Shown here piece by piece: positions 33,501 to 46,186 of a stretch of 64,000 nt of DNA. Position numbers and translations under genes: made by a program. Origin of the DNA: Dichetophora obliterata (taxonomy: Eukaryota; Arthropoda; Insecta; Diptera; Sciomyzidae). The notes under the pieces are model-generated. The model was not told the DNA's origin and did no database searches. It saw only the letters and a program-made list of their open reading frames with translations. The DNA is taken from contig OY986437.1 of assembly GCA_963920525.1 (NCBI GenBank), positions 55,810,830 through 55,874,829 of the forward strand, written 5' to 3'. The number at the start of each line of letters is the position of its first letter. The first letter of the stretch is position 1.

Positions 33501-34622
33501 TTTTATTCAGGTAACCAGGTCGACTGTATTTACACTGATTTTAGTAAAGCATTCGATAAACTGCCACACAACTTAATTCTATTTAAACTAAAGTTAATGG
33601 GTTTTCCACAATTTTTTGTAAGCTGGATTCAATCGTATCTGACAGAGCGATCTTATCAAATACGATTTCGAGGCGTATTGTCAGCTGAATTTATTGCTGA
33701 ATCAGGTGTTCCTCAAGGTAGCCACCTTGGTCCACTTCTGTTTATTTTAGCCATTAATGATGTAACCCACATCATCAAACACTCTCATCTACTTATCTAT
33801 GCAGATGACATGAAAATATACAGAACAATAGATGCTAAAGACAATTCAGATCTGCTCCAGTCTGATTTAAAATCCTTTGAAATTTGGTGTTCTAAGAACA
33901 ATATGTTTCTAAATCCAGATAAATGCCAAACTATGACCTTTTCGCGAAAAAGGAATAATTTAATTTTTGATTATAAGATAAAAGATACTGCATTAAGTCG
34001 TGTAGATGGTGTCAAAGATCTGGGTATATGCATGGATTCTAAGCTATCGTTTAACGTTCATATTGATTACATTTGTAAAAAAGCATCTTCTATGCTCGGG
34101 CTTATGAAACGCTGGGCCAAAGAATTTAATAGTATGATCACAACTACAACGCTGTATTATGCAATTGTGCGACCTCACTTAGAGTATGCAAGTCAAGTTT
34201 GGTCCCCAAGTTACAAAGTACATGTTGAACGTATAGAGAGAATCCAAAAAAGTTTTGTTCGGTTTGCTCTAAGGGGCTTAAGTGCAACTGACACTTTAAA
34301 CCTTTTTCCTTATGAGGATCGTTTAAAACTATTAAAAATGCAATCTTTGAATGAGAGAAGGAAGTCTGCAGATATCGTCTATTTACACCAACTCATAACT
34401 GGTGTATTCGATTCACCACAACTCCTAACTCTTATAAATTTTAACACTAACCGTAGAAGCAGTAGAAATGCTAACAATTTAATTTACTTACCTTTTAGTA
34501 GAACAAATTATATGGCTACTGCTCCTTTACATCGCATGAGTACCTTTGTTAACAACTGTAGCTTTTTTGATGTTAACTTATCGAAAGGTCAACTCAAAAG
34601 TAGATTGAAAACTAATGTATGA
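33501..34622 (+). CDS. LINE ORF2, catalytic core and C-terminus of reverse transcriptase (long open frame)
   Basis: An uninterrupted frame of at least 341 codons runs to the TGA at 34620. It can be read from about 33510 as CIYTDFSKAFDKLPHNLILF, the first catalytic aspartate. It continues with GFPQFFVSWIQSYLTERSYQ, SGVPQGSHLGPLLFILAIND and LIYADDMKIYR with both active-site aspartates. The thumb and C-terminus follow: DGVKDLGICMDSKLSF, LEYASQVWSPSYKVH, RIERIQKSFVRFALRG and SRTNYMATAPLHRMS. The stop falls at the usual end of ORF2. The region has no visible inactivating change, but the element as a whole is dead because upstream frames are broken. It is the least decayed relative of the LINEs at 2460-3597 and 6630-8110. 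Confidence 0.85.
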   Translation, partial: FYSGNQVDCIYTDFSKAFDKLPHNLILFKLKLMGFPQFFVSWIQSYLTERSYQIRFRGVLSAEFIAESGVPQGSHLGPLLFILAINDVTHIIKHSHLLIYADDMKIYRTIDAKDNSDLLQSDLKSFEIWCSKNNMFLNPDKCQTMTFSRKRNNLIFDYKIKDTALSRVDGVKDLGICMDSKLSFNVHIDYICKKASSMLGLMKRWAKEFNSMITTTTLYYAIVRPHLEYASQVWSPSYKVHVERIERIQKSFVRFALRGLSATDTLNLFPYEDRLKLLKMQSLNERRKSADIVYLHQLITGVFDSPQLLTLINFNTNRRSSRNANNLIYLPFSRTNYMATAPLHRMSTFVNNCSFFDVNLSKGQLKSRLKTNV

Positions 34623-34714
34623 TTAGATCTATGTAAACGCATGGTTAGTTGTAATGTCTTGTAAATTTTTCTCACTTTGGATTGTTTTGGACCACTCTTA
34701 TCGATATCATTAGG

Positions 34715-35053
34715 GCTATTCACGGTTTGAGCGTACTTTTGACAAATCGTATTATCGTTGAGCGTACTTTTGACAAATCGTATTTGTTATTGTTCGAACT
34801 GTGAGCACCTCGCCATGTGACTGTCGTATAAAAAGATTGTGCAACCCTGTGATGTATGTGATTATGCGGCTGTAGACAGAGCATAAAAATATGAGGTACA
34901 AAAAACACGTCCAAGGGCTGCTTTTATTTACGCGTGCCTGCGTATTTGCATTTGTATGCAAAACAACAACAAAGCAAAATACGCTTTCGTAAATTGGCGT
35001 ACAAATAGCAAGTCGAACAAATGGCAGACCAGCGTATTCGAACTGTGAATGGC
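34715..35053. mobile_element. Candidate MITE with imperfect inverted ends
   Basis: The left end GCTATTCACGGTTTGAGCGT matches the reverse complement of AGCGTATTCGAACTGTGAATGGC at the right end, with several mismatches. A 31-bp tandem duplication starting TTGAGCGTACTTTTGACAAA occupies 34727-34788. A subterminal GAACTGTGAG is also present. I see no clean target duplication. Confidence 0.5.
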
Positions 35054-35059
35054 GTTATT

Positions 35060-36467
35060 GAGATGTTTTTATGTTATTTGGGCTGGTTCTTAAGATGTTC
35101 TAATGCGGAGAAAGTGCGAAAAGGCTGTAGTAGCTGAACTCTATTGTTATTGCATGTAAAAAAAATAACTCACCTGAGTGGTATTGTTGTTTTTTTTAAA
35201 TACTGCACGAACTGGCTCGAAAAAGTACACAAAAAGGCTTCAAATTTCAATTTTATAAATTTTTTTGGAAAAGCATGCTTTTGGCCTTCTCTTACTGTTG
35301 GATGCAAAAGCATTACAGTGACTGAAGGTTTTTGAAGAATTTTTAAATAACAAAAAATATACACATTCACCTTATTCATGACTTGAATATGCATATGAAA
35401 TTTGTTTAATAAAACATTTCATACAAATTGTTACAATTTTTTGCAATCAATTTAATGCAAACGACGGATGCGGGTTAGTTCATTTTTTTTGTTGTTTTAC
35501 TTAAAAAATGTCTTATACATATGCTAGCCCATTTCGCTACTCTTTCTTATATTTCTAGCCACTTTAAATAAAGCTTCTATTTTAACTTATTTCCATTACA
35601 AAGTCCTGAATTAATTTTTATATTATTTTTTATGTATTAATTTCATGTATAAAAAGATCTACATATCCATGTAAATAGTATAAAATTAACTGTTTTTTAA
35701 TAAATATGTGTAATGTATTCATTTCACACGTTAAACAATTGTGTTTTTTTTATTTAAATAAGAAGAAAAAAATTTCCCCCCAAGATTCATGCCTGCCCCC
35801 TCTGCCCCCTCAACGTTGTCAGGCATGTATGTATAAAAGTCGAGCATTAGGTTCGCTCACTTGAAACGCTGTATCTTCGTTACTTTTACCAATATTTACT
35901 TGAAAATTTTACAAAATTCTCCTAAAATGTTGTAAATTCGGAAAAAAATATAAAAAACTCCAAAATTTTAAATGTCCCAAAAGCTAAGCTATTTGTATCG
36001 ATAATTTTATGTTATTTAAAAAAAAATAATTTGAAAAAAAAATTGTTAAATGTACAAAACCAATTTTAAAACTATTTAATTTGTTGCTTCAACAGTAACG
36101 TCACGTAAAAAACCCAACACGGTTTCCTTAACATATGCTTTATATGAAAGCGAACACAAAATGACACGCCCACCACGCCACACATACTCAAAAACATGCA
36201 CAGTGAACTAACTTAGCTAGAAAATGCATCATTTATGCCAATTTTGGTCGAACAAGAAGATTGCGTGTCTTCATCAAAAGACAATTGACTTTGTTCGACA
36301 AACTATTCATTCCGATTTTGTTGTTGTTTGTCTTCTTAGATTTTGAAGATTGAGCAGTTTTGCATACACAATGAGCTCCATAAATCTTCAATGATTGTTA
36401 TTCTTCAATATCAAGTTTTATGCAGTTTATATTGATTTCTCAGCTTCGCGCTTACAAATACACACAC

Positions 36468-36498
<31 letters not shown>

Positions 36499-38236
36499 GA
36501 GTGCAAAAACAAAAATAGATAGAAGAATAATGGTCAATGCCAAAAGATTGACATAAATTTGCATTTTTCTGCCAAGATCATTTGTATAGCTGCATCTGTG
36601 TTTGTGCGTGCTTGTGTGTGTTTTTATTATGGTTGTGGCTTGTTCTCATTCTCAGATATTAAATGACTTGTTTTCACTTGCATCTGAAATGAAAGTAATT
36701 TTCTGCTTCATTGCACATTGATGATGACATGTGTGTGTGTGTGTGTTTACTGTGCGTTTGTGTTAGTGTCATATGCCTGTACTGTGTGGGTGTGGTTTAT
36801 TATTATTGTTCTAGTTATTACTGTGGTTTCCATTTTGAAAGCTCAACGTAGTTCTTGTTGTGTGTACTTTATTAGGTCATACAAGGTCGACATATTTTAT
36901 GGTATGGCATTGTTGGTAGTATCCTTAGAATGTTTCAAATCAAAATTCAAATGAGGCAATGTGGTTTATATTTTTCTTTTAAAATGTTTCATAAGCAGAC
37001 ACAGTTCTCCACAAAATTATTACATTTGGTGCTTTGTTTTCAAATTCAAAATCATGGTTTTATTACTGTGTGACTTTAACTACAACCTACGTGCTCTTGT
37101 GGAATTTTATATGGCAGCCTTATTGTAAGTTTAAGGTAATTCGAGTGGAACACATGAAATTACGCTTCAGCATCAAACATCTTTACAGGGCTACTCATAC
37201 TGTTGTGTGACATTTAATAGCTTCTTTTGTAACATCAAAGTGAATTTCTTACTTTCTTCCCATCCAAATTGGTTTTAATTAACACTTTTTCTCGGGATAC
37301 TGTGCTCAAAGTAAACATAAATCCGCTGGATTCGTTTGAGTTGCTTTGCTCCTTTGGCTCTTTAATAAAGCAAAGCTTAAAAAATGCTGATATTTTATTT
37401 TTCTAAATTAGTATTTTTTCATGTTGTTACAACGAGTATTACAAGACTAATTAATTATTTTTGCTGTATACGTTCTTGTCATATTAATTAAGTGCCTTCA
37501 TTACCACGTCAAGGACATGTACATACATTCCTGTCGTGTGCTTGTTAAATAGCATTAATTTCCAATAAACTAAGTGCTTACATGTCATGTTATGTCGATA
37601 ACGAAAAGTTTTTTATTTCCAGCTATTTATTTATTTTTGCTTTCGTTGTATTTCTATTTATATTGCTTGTATTGCTTAATGATAATGAATTCAACTGCCA
37701 CCTAGCGTGCTCCCACTGAAATAGATGCTATAAAGCGAGGATAATTAATTTATAATGAAAGCTTTAGTTGCGAAAATTTCGGTAGTTTAGAGTCTTGTGT
37801 GAAGTTGTTGTAATTTTACTTTATTTTTGGCATATAATATGTTGTGTTTGGTATTAGCTGTATATACCATATTTTACATAATACCAAAAATATAAGTGCG
37901 TACTTTTCTTATGCTAATTTTTAATTCTAAATTTCGAATAAAGATGTCTTTCCGGATTTAATAAGAAAAGTCTGATTTACTAAGTTTATTTATATTAATA
38001 AAGCAGATGCAAAAATTTTCAGTCATAGATAATAGAAATTTGAAAAAAGTTTAAAATAAATGATTTCTTTCACTCAGAAATGCTATGTTAACATAACAAA
38101 AAATTAATGAATTTCGAATAATGGTATTCTTTTAAAGAGCTGCACGGATGTATTTGAAGGACATTCGTTTGTTGTTCAAATGCTTTTTCTATTCTACTCT
38201 CATATCAAATTACAATGTTTTGAAAAAAAATTTAAA
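35060..38236. other. AT-rich unique-looking DNA with CA/TG microsatellites
   Basis: CA-rich microsatellite at 36459-36500 and TG-rich ones at 36603-36620 and 36728-36748. There is no coding frame I can support; 36718-36954 is a repeat-driven frame. No transposon ends are recognised, so this could be host intron or intergenic DNA. Confidence 0.45.
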
Positions 38237-38370
38237 AAAGAGTAAAACGAATACAGAGTAAATCAATTATAGAGTAAAACAAATAAGAGTAAAACGAATA
38301 TATAGCATAAAACAAATACAGAGTAAATCGATTACAGAGTAAAACGAAAACAAGTAAAACGAGAACTTCG
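38237..38370. repeat. Minisatellite of GAGTAAAACGAATA-type units
   Basis: About eight imperfect copies of a 14-18-base unit, consensus AGAGTAAAACGAATAC with variants AGAGTAAATCGATTAC. The copies differ in length and sequence, so the array is old. It has no open frame of interest. Confidence 0.7.
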
Positions 38371-38656
38371 GTGAAACTAGCAGATGTAGCTATACTCGAA
38401 AGAACCAAAATGATCGATACAATAAAAGGAGTATTTCGGATAGTTTTTAGAGTATTAAGAAGAAGTATTTAGAATATAAATTTTTGAAGAAAATAACGAA
38501 TCGAATATTACAATTTCAACAAATTATCAATAAAATTAAATTAATTATATTTATATATTTCAGTGTGTTTTTTTTAACTACATATTAAGTAACATTCCAC
38601 AGGAAAAGGGACCTGGGCAAGGCCAATTTTTAAGAAGATTAAAAAATAATTTGTTT

Positions 38657-38913
38657 GATATATTGACACTTTTGCGCGAAATTATCGTGTGTGCCATTTT
38701 TTCGAAATTGACTTTTTATGCAAATTTGTTATACACTCCACAAGGCATCACCTGGTAATATATTGTATCAGAAATCCTTAAAGTAAATTAGTTAATTGTC
38801 GAAACACATGTAAAATTAGGTTTTGATATTTCAAGCTAAAGCACAGAAAATTACTGTAAAATTTGATTTTTGCCACACACGATAATTTTGCGCAAAACTG
38901 TCGATATGTATTT
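38657..38913. mobile_element. Candidate MITE/foldback with ~38-bp inverted ends
   Basis: The left end reads TATTGACACTTTTGCGCGAA then ATTATCGTGTGTG. The right end is the reverse complement of ATATCGACAGTTTTGCGCAA then AATTATCGTGTGTGG. About 33 of 38 positions match. TA dinucleotides flank both sides but are not informative in AT-rich DNA. The interior is non-coding. Confidence 0.6.
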
Positions 38914-38991
38914 AATCGATTTACCGCTAACGCTTTAAAAATAACAAAATTAATTGATTCTGACATCTCTTTGCAATTCTAAAGAAATGTC

Positions 38992-39132
38992 CTTGTTCCC
39001 GTACTCGATTCAAGCAACTTCAGTTGCTTAAAAGCGTTATTGTACAAATTTTTGAAGCGCGAGACAGAAGAATAACAGGCAAATCGTTACTCTCTATTCT
39101 ATTACAATTACTTGAAGTAATTACGGGAACAG
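38992..39132. mobile_element. Candidate small foldback element, ~140 bp
   Basis: The left end TGTTCCCGTACTCGATTCAA and right end (reverse complement) TGTTCCCGTAATTACTTCAA form an imperfect inverted repeat. The left half also contains its own CAACTTCAGTTG palindrome. No target duplication is clear. Confidence 0.5.
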
Positions 39133-39139
39133 ACCTATT

Positions 39140-41866
39140 ATGATAGTAGCATACCTTCATATATTATTACTTTAATATATGTTTGATAATTACAATTTGC
39201 GTTTTTGGGAATTCAACAAAATCACTGAAAATAATTGCATTTTCAGATGTTGATTCAGATGTTAAAACGTTAACTTCTTCACATATGTCTTTCAAGTATG
39301 TTTGCATTATGCGCTTGCACTCATCTTTTACAGGGCTTTTATTTATGTGTCAATAAATTTGGTTTTGCAGAATTTGTGATGGTCTTAAAATTTTCATGAC
39401 GTCACTTTTTTCGGAAGGTTGGATGAGTATTCATTTGATTGTGTAAACATAGCCAAAAAATCGAATAGAACAAAATCATTAAGATTTCTCTATGATTTGG
39501 ATACAAAACGAAATCGTATTAAAATCATTAAGAAAATCTTACTAAACCTTAAAAAAAAAAAACATATAATATTAAGAAGAAATCTTATTAAAATAATAGA
39601 AAAAAATTTGTACGAAAAAATATTAAAATAAGAATGAAAAATTTTAATTTTTAAAAAGGTTTTTTTTATATTTGCATAGTACTTATGTAGCACTATATGG
39701 ACTTAAAAAAATGACAACAATCAACCCTAAGATTTATAAAGCAAAAATATGTGCTGGCTTTACGATACAAAAAATAAATTTGGTTTCTGACTTGGATTAC
39801 AAAATTTGCAAAACTTTCTGAATTGGGCAGGATTTTTTGTATAAAACTTTTTTTAGAAGGTAATCAAATTTTAAAATCTTTCCTGGTTTTTTCATTAGGC
39901 TTTTTGATCTGTCGTGACGTTATATTACTTAAATTTCCATTGTAGTTAATTTGGGTAATTTAGTAATAAGGTAGTTAAGTAATTATGTAAGTTAAGTAAT
40001 AGTAATATAATATATTTTTCATTCCCTGCCTCAACCCTTTTTTCATTATCTTTAGCCAATGCCTTTAATTTTTACTAAAACAAATTAATTTACGAAATAT
40101 TTACTAAACATTTACGAAAAAGAAAACTGCATTTGTGAAAAAGTGCAGACGATTTGATCATCGTGGTAAATTAGTTTATGTATAAATTGCTTAAGTTAAT
40201 ATAATTAAAATATTTCTCTAAGACAATATCAGAAAATAATAAATTTTTAAAAAGTTTTAAATTGTTGTTCACTCACTGTAGACATTTCTATGGAAATGTC
40301 CATGTGTATAAAAGTGACTTTGTGTTGTGAACAACATATTATGTCTAAAAATAGTTGGGAATATTTTGGTTTGGGATTGTTCTGTCTTTGGAAAATGTTG
40401 ATTATTAAATTTAAAATGTGCGCAGATATCCAATTGTGGAATTTTAAAGAATTTACTTTTTAAAGAATAACAAATTTTTATATATATTTTTAAATTTTTT
40501 TTTTGTTTTTGTATCTTATACTTGAGTACAAACCTAGACTTTTGGACAGATTAAAAGTTTTCAAAATCTTCGTCAATTAAATCAACACTTTAAAACATTT
40601 GCCTATAAGCACAAAATTATATTTTTATTAATGATAACGAAATTTTTTCTTCGAAATGCAGAAAGATAAATATAATATTTAAATTAAAATTTTAAATTCC
40701 TCCTTGGCACTTCGTTTGGTAAAGAAATGCTGTTTAAACCAAATGCAGCTTTCAAAAAATCCTATGCTTGTATCTAAAATGTTTGCATGTTTGCAAGATA
40801 TCGTAAGTAAGTAATTGGCAAAACTTGTTGGTGTTGGATAAAGAAAAGAAAAAGGTTCAAATGAGTTTTCAATTAAATTAGTAAAAACTTTATAGCAATA
40901 CAAAACTTAATCATATAACCGTTAAATCGATAGTACTGCTCTACCTTTTTAAGCTGATACCTTAGGCTATTGTAAAGCAAGGCATAGGAGCAATTTCCGA
41001 GTATCTTTGCAGGAGATTAAATACAAACAACAGTACACATACGCACATACATACATTTTCATTGAAAAACAAACACTTAAAACCATTATTTGCTCTGGTT
41101 GGCTAAAACAAATTTGAAGTTTTTGAATGAAGGTTGGAAGGAAAATTTTAAAACGTTACAACAAGCAAGCATAGCTAACTGACCAGAGACCAGTGTGTGT
41201 GCCAACAAGCAGTCAGAAAGTGAAACAACACTAAGTGGAAAAATAGAAAAAAAAAATAATTGGCAAAGGAGGCAACGTCTTACAGGAAGCACTCAAGTAG
41301 AATATCCTATTCAACAGCCATTAACTAAAAGTGTACACATACAAACGCAGACTAAGCATACGTAGACATAGCTACATACATGACACACACACACAATAAT
41401 GTTCAACTATTAAGTTCACCTTTAAAGACCACTGAGAGGTTTCACAGGTGATAAAAGCAGATTTTTAACGATTGATTCGAAAATCGATTTTTATTTAATG
41501 CTAAACGAAGAAGTTCTGTCAAAAGAAAAAACATGAAGTGACTGAAGATAAGTCAGTCAGTGTGCTTAAATACTAACAAAAACACATTGGAGCATGAAGT
41601 GTGTTTGTGTGTGTATTACATAAGCTTAAGTTTAGCTCAATGAAGATCGACTAAAGTAGCAGCATTTTTTTCCTACTAACTACTATGTTACGAATGTGTG
41701 TTGTCCCTAGTTTTCTTCTACTCACTCAAGAGTTTCGTTATACGATTTGAAGCTACTGATATGCTTGAAAATCCTTGAAGTAATTTTGGCTGGTATTTAG
41801 TTAATTCATCCCAAGGGATTTACAAAAGCACAAATATATAGTAGCAAGAATAGCAAAAATGCAATA
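39140..41866. other. AT-rich DNA without recognisable genes
   Basis: Homopolymer-rich and A-rich sequence; lysine-rich and phenylalanine-rich open frames reflect composition only. A few CA-rich stretches lie at 41034-41060 and 41380-41395. Confidence 0.45.
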
Positions 41867-41870
41867 ACAT

Positions 41871-42674
41871 CCCAGTGTGCCAAATAGATCCGTTTCGAAT
41901 TCGTGACGGACTCACTTCTTTGTACATTTTATCCGAAACGGATTGCGTTTCGCATCCAGAACTGATCACTTTTCGTATGAAATTCCTCTTTTAAAAAAGG
42001 CGAATTGCTTTATTCATTTTTTCGGATCTGTCTCGAACTCAAAACGGGCTTCATATACGAATTCGAAACGGATTCGTTTTTTCAAAGTAACGCGAATTCG
42101 AAATGGACTCTTTTTTTTCTAAATAATGCGAATTTGTGACGGACTTATTTTCAAATCAACGCGAATTCGAAATGGACTCTTTTTTTTCTAAATAATGCGA
42201 ATTTGTGACGGACTTATTTTTTAAATAATACGGTTTTATGCTAAATTCAAAATTTTATTTTTTTGTTAATTTTTTTTTTAGTAATTCACACTACTTGTTA
42301 AGTAAGTTTCTGAAAAATATCTTGTGCACGGCTATCCTATAGTCACATGAAACTTGTTGACTCATGATAAAATTTAAAAATTCTGACAAGCAGTTTTATT
42401 TGTTTTAAAGGAATTTCCTAATGATATAAAAAAGTTATTTGAAATAAAAATATGTGCACAATTCAATTTTTAATACCCCTAGTCCACTGAAAATAAAATA
42501 AAAGATTTTATAACAAATTTAAGGCTGCTTTTTATGTTAACGTTGTGATCATTTTTTTGACGGTTTCGTAACGGGTTCGAAGCGGGTCCGTCGAAACATA
42601 AGAAAGCGAGTTGCGTACTGATGGACTCGTAATGGGTTCGAAACGGATCCGCACCCGTTTTTGTGCACATTGGG
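41871..42674. mobile_element. ~800-bp element with CCCARTGTGC inverted ends and repeated TTCGAA motifs
   Basis: The left end is CCCAGTGTGCCAAATAGATC and the right end, read from the other strand, is CCCAATGTGCACAAAAACGG. The ends agree again at GATCCGTTTCGAAYYC. The interior repeats GAATTCGAAANGGAYTC-like and GCGAATTTGTGACGGACT-like motifs many times. A 69-bp tandem duplication begins at 42091 and 42160. ACAT and ATGT flank the ends, extending the inverted match by four bases. No transposase is visible; the open frames at 42479-42773 are incidental. Confidence 0.7.
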
Positions 42675-42679
42675 ATGTA

Positions 42680-44037
42680 GCAGTAAGACTATTTTAACGT
42701 AAGCAAGCGTGTGTGTGTGTGCTTGAGTGTATTGTGTCCTTGGTAGCAAGAGTTTGCCAAGCCACGAAAGCAAAACGAAATGAATTTTCTCAATATCCTT
42801 TGCTGTTTTTAATTGTCTACAAAATAAATGGTTGAATTGTTGGCTAACATTCAGGAGCGTATATGTTTAACCCTTTTTTTTGTGTGTAAAACCCACAAAA
42901 AAAAACAAACACACATGTACACTTTACAACACACACGCGCCATCCGAGAGAGAGTTAATTTTAGGGATTACCTAACCACACATAAATCATAATATTAATA
43001 ATGCCAAAGGATAATGATGCGTCTTAAAGGCTTAATACGTTAGAGAACTTTGTCTGAATGTGTTTGGATGTGTGTGTGTGTGTGTGTTGGCGGCTAGCCT
43101 GTGTTTCCGTGTGTGTATTGTTATTGTGTTTGTGGTTTCCAAGTATTTCAATATATTTGCGAAATTGAAAATATCTGCAGATTTTTATAGCAACGAAAAC
43201 ACACACATTCAAATATAATGACTTGGGCGCAGCACTTTTGCGCCTGCTGGCCAAAGAACAGCTTTTCATGTTATTCAATTCATGAGCCACACTTTATTTG
43301 TACAACAACCGAAGTTTGCTTGCTTCTATTTGGTGCGTTAATTGGAAGCACATCGGTTATATAAATTTCAACTATAATAATATCAAGCTCAATTAAATGC
43401 TTTGCCAGCACAGAAGAGTCCAACGCATTACTAGTCAATACTACTACCACCACCTCTTCCTCCGCTCTAACAATTATGTTGCCAGCCGTGTGAACACAAT
43501 AAATTTTAATAAAATTCATAAATGGTTTGGCATTAAATGAAGATTATAAATTGTGGCTAATTGGCACAGTTAATAAATTTAAATAAAAGTCACTTTGTTC
43601 AAGTTTAAGCGTTGAATAGTTCATGTAAATTTAATTCGCTTAGTTGACTAGTGGGTCAGCTGTTTATATTATATGTGTGTGATTCAGACCATTTTTTTTT
43701 GCAAATATGAAATCTTCATTACAATCTGATTAGACTTCAATAACACTCAGGGCTTCTAATTCATTTATTGAAAGTGAGATAACTGTATTGAAAAGAAAAA
43801 TTAAATGAAAAGACAAATATTTAGAAAAGTGTAAAGGCAACATAAATAATTTTTGCTTTGTGGCAGTTTTACATCAAATAACTCACAAAAAAGATTAAAA
43901 AAAGACTCTGATGATGGTTTTTCGAGAAGTGAAGACTAGTAAGACCTTGCTTGTTAAGATAAATTATCTCAAAAGTTACACAATTAAAAGTGGGTTTTTG
44001 TAAATAAAAAGTGTATTTCTATGAAAATATAGAATAT
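42680..44037. other. AT-rich DNA with TG/CA microsatellites
   Basis: TG repeats at 42708-42722 and 43070-43089. No supported gene or element ends. Confidence 0.45.
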
Positions 44038-44112
44038 TAAACTTTTCTATATGACCTTGTTATTTACTATATTGATTTTCTATGATTTAAATACAAATTC
44101 TAAATATCTGAT
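44038..44112 (+). repeat. Fragment of the foldback family found at 47361-49545
   Basis: TTAAACTTTTCTATATGACC, then TATTGATTTTCTATGATTTA, then AATACAAATTCTAAATATCT aligns with the left end of the large array's unit. Only the left portion is present. Confidence 0.6.
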
Positions 44113-46186
44113 AGCTTAAACCAGAGGTGTCGTGGCTGTTAGCTAAATTATAAATTAAAAAAAAAAATAAATTGAAACTTTGATGGCGTCGAAATAAATT
44201 AAAAACAAAAACGAATTAAAAACAGAAACGAAATTAAAAACAAAGAGACATAAGCTCAATTGGATAAAATGAGTACATTGAGCAAAAAAAAAAGACGAGG
44301 CCCAAACGTTACACGCAGGCAGTAAATCAAAAAAATAAAATGATTCCAGACAAACAGTGTTGCTACTTCGTGAGTAATTCCTCAAACCGTAAGGAATTTA
44401 AAGTGGCTGTAAGTAATTTTTGAGGAATTTTATTTTGAAGAATTTTTGAGGAATTTGAAAAGTTTTAGAATTTTTTTTAATATATATACAAAAAATTTTT
44501 GGCAGCACCTTTTTCAGAATGGTAGAAACATACCTATAAAATAAACCGAACACTGAACTTTCCGATTGCGTTTCCCGTCACTATAAAAAAAAATTGAAAC
44601 AAGTGCAAACGAACATAGTAATTGGCGTACGGTTTTAGCTAAAATAAAGTATAAGCATAAAATAAGTACAAGAAAAAAGAATACATGACTGCAGTCTGCA
44701 TCGGAAGCAAAGGTATGCATTGACTATTATTTCTATTGTAGCAATTACCGATTAACTCTTTAAATCAACAAAAAATTTTTGTTTACACATTGGCTTATTT
44801 TGACCATATTTTTATTTTGACTAATTTTTATGTGATACCATTAGTTTTGCGAAATCCGACTTAATGATGCCATATTTCATCATCGTCGCTATTGGGTTAA
44901 AGATATTTTAGAGCACACCTTCAAGTAAAAGCCAATCAAATTTGGCTGTTTAAGATCTCAATAATGAGTGGAGATTATTTTTACCTCGATTATTTTTTAG
45001 ATCCAGAGTCGTATTAAACAGTAAAAACTAAAAAATATAAAAAATTTAGTAGATATATTTATGTTTTCCAATTAAGAAAAAGTAATATCATTACTATTCT
45101 TTTTTTTTCTAATGCATCAGTTTAGCGAGTATTTAGTAAATTATAACACTAGTTTGAGAAAACGACTCGATACAAAAACAGTTTTGTCATTTATTGAAGC
45201 GAAAACTTCTTTAGGCGCGTTGAACGATTTTGGTAGAGGGTAAATCTTTGGTTTGCGTCATTGTCTTTTTCCGAGTAACTCTCGTCATCAATACAGACAG
45301 CAAAGATAACAAGATAGAAAACTTAGAAAACATAAGCAAGCAGCCATCAATAAGTTCCTCTGCTGACGCATCGTTCTTTCCCCTCCATTTGCTCCACTGC
45401 GAAACATAAAAAGCATTCCCGCGGCACTATATCAGATCCAATCTCAGTAAAACAACGTTACTTCAACTTTATATCAATTTGTTATCAAAGTCTTGAAACA
45501 GCTGTTTTAAGAACAATAACAAAAGAAAACAACAATACCAAAACGCCCATTGAGCGGTGAAACGTCAAAATAGGAAAATGAATAGTTATTTAGATTTGCC
45601 AACTATGTTCGTTTTGATAAAAAATGCTTAAAACTTGGCAGCATTTTAAGATCAGAAATATAGCTAGAAATCGAGCTGGTTTTAATTACAATATTGTTTT
45701 TTTTTGTGAATAAAATAAAGCCGCGCTCTAGATCAACGACCACGGGAATGCATCTATTGAATGTTACTGTTTTTTTCAATGTATATGAAGATCTAGCTGT
45801 AAGCTAAAATAAAATAAATTTAAAAGTTTTGATATTTGCTTTTTGTTTTTCTTTGACTGGCCGTGAAGTCTCTTTTTAATGCCTCCATTTGAGATCTTGC
45901 TACCAGGCAAACAAGAAACATAGCAAGCAAAGTGCTGTTTATTTTCCGCCGCCAATTCAGTTCATCCCCTCTAACGTTGCGCAACCGATGTGATACTGCT
46001 ATTCTCTGTTCGTCGTTGTAGTAGATTTGTTTGGTAATTGTTGTTGTAAATGTATTTTAGTTCAGCTACAAATCTACATATACATTGACAGAAAAACAGT
46101 AAAAATCCTTCATGATTTCTTTATGAAGGAACGATTTGTAAGCAGATAAACTTATTGATGTTTGCTTGCTGCCATAGTAGAATTAG
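44113..46186. other. AT-rich DNA; possible promoter/exon signals but no supported gene
   Basis: A TATAAAATA at 44535-44543 is followed by an ATG at 44685 and a splice-donor-like AAG|GTATGC at 44712/44713. Too little is visible to call a gene. The rest shows no recognisable features. Confidence 0.3.

Noticed and set aside
36718..36954. Frame starting with a CVCVCVY run
   Set aside because: Generated by a TG microsatellite; no recognisable protein.
39419..39693. Lysine-rich frame and its Phe/Ile-rich opposite
   Set aside because: Both are compositional products of A-rich DNA.
45400..45450. Possible TATA box (ATAAAAAG at 45406) and TCAGT initiator at 45443
   Set aside because: Spacing is about 39 bases instead of about 30, and no coding frame follows.
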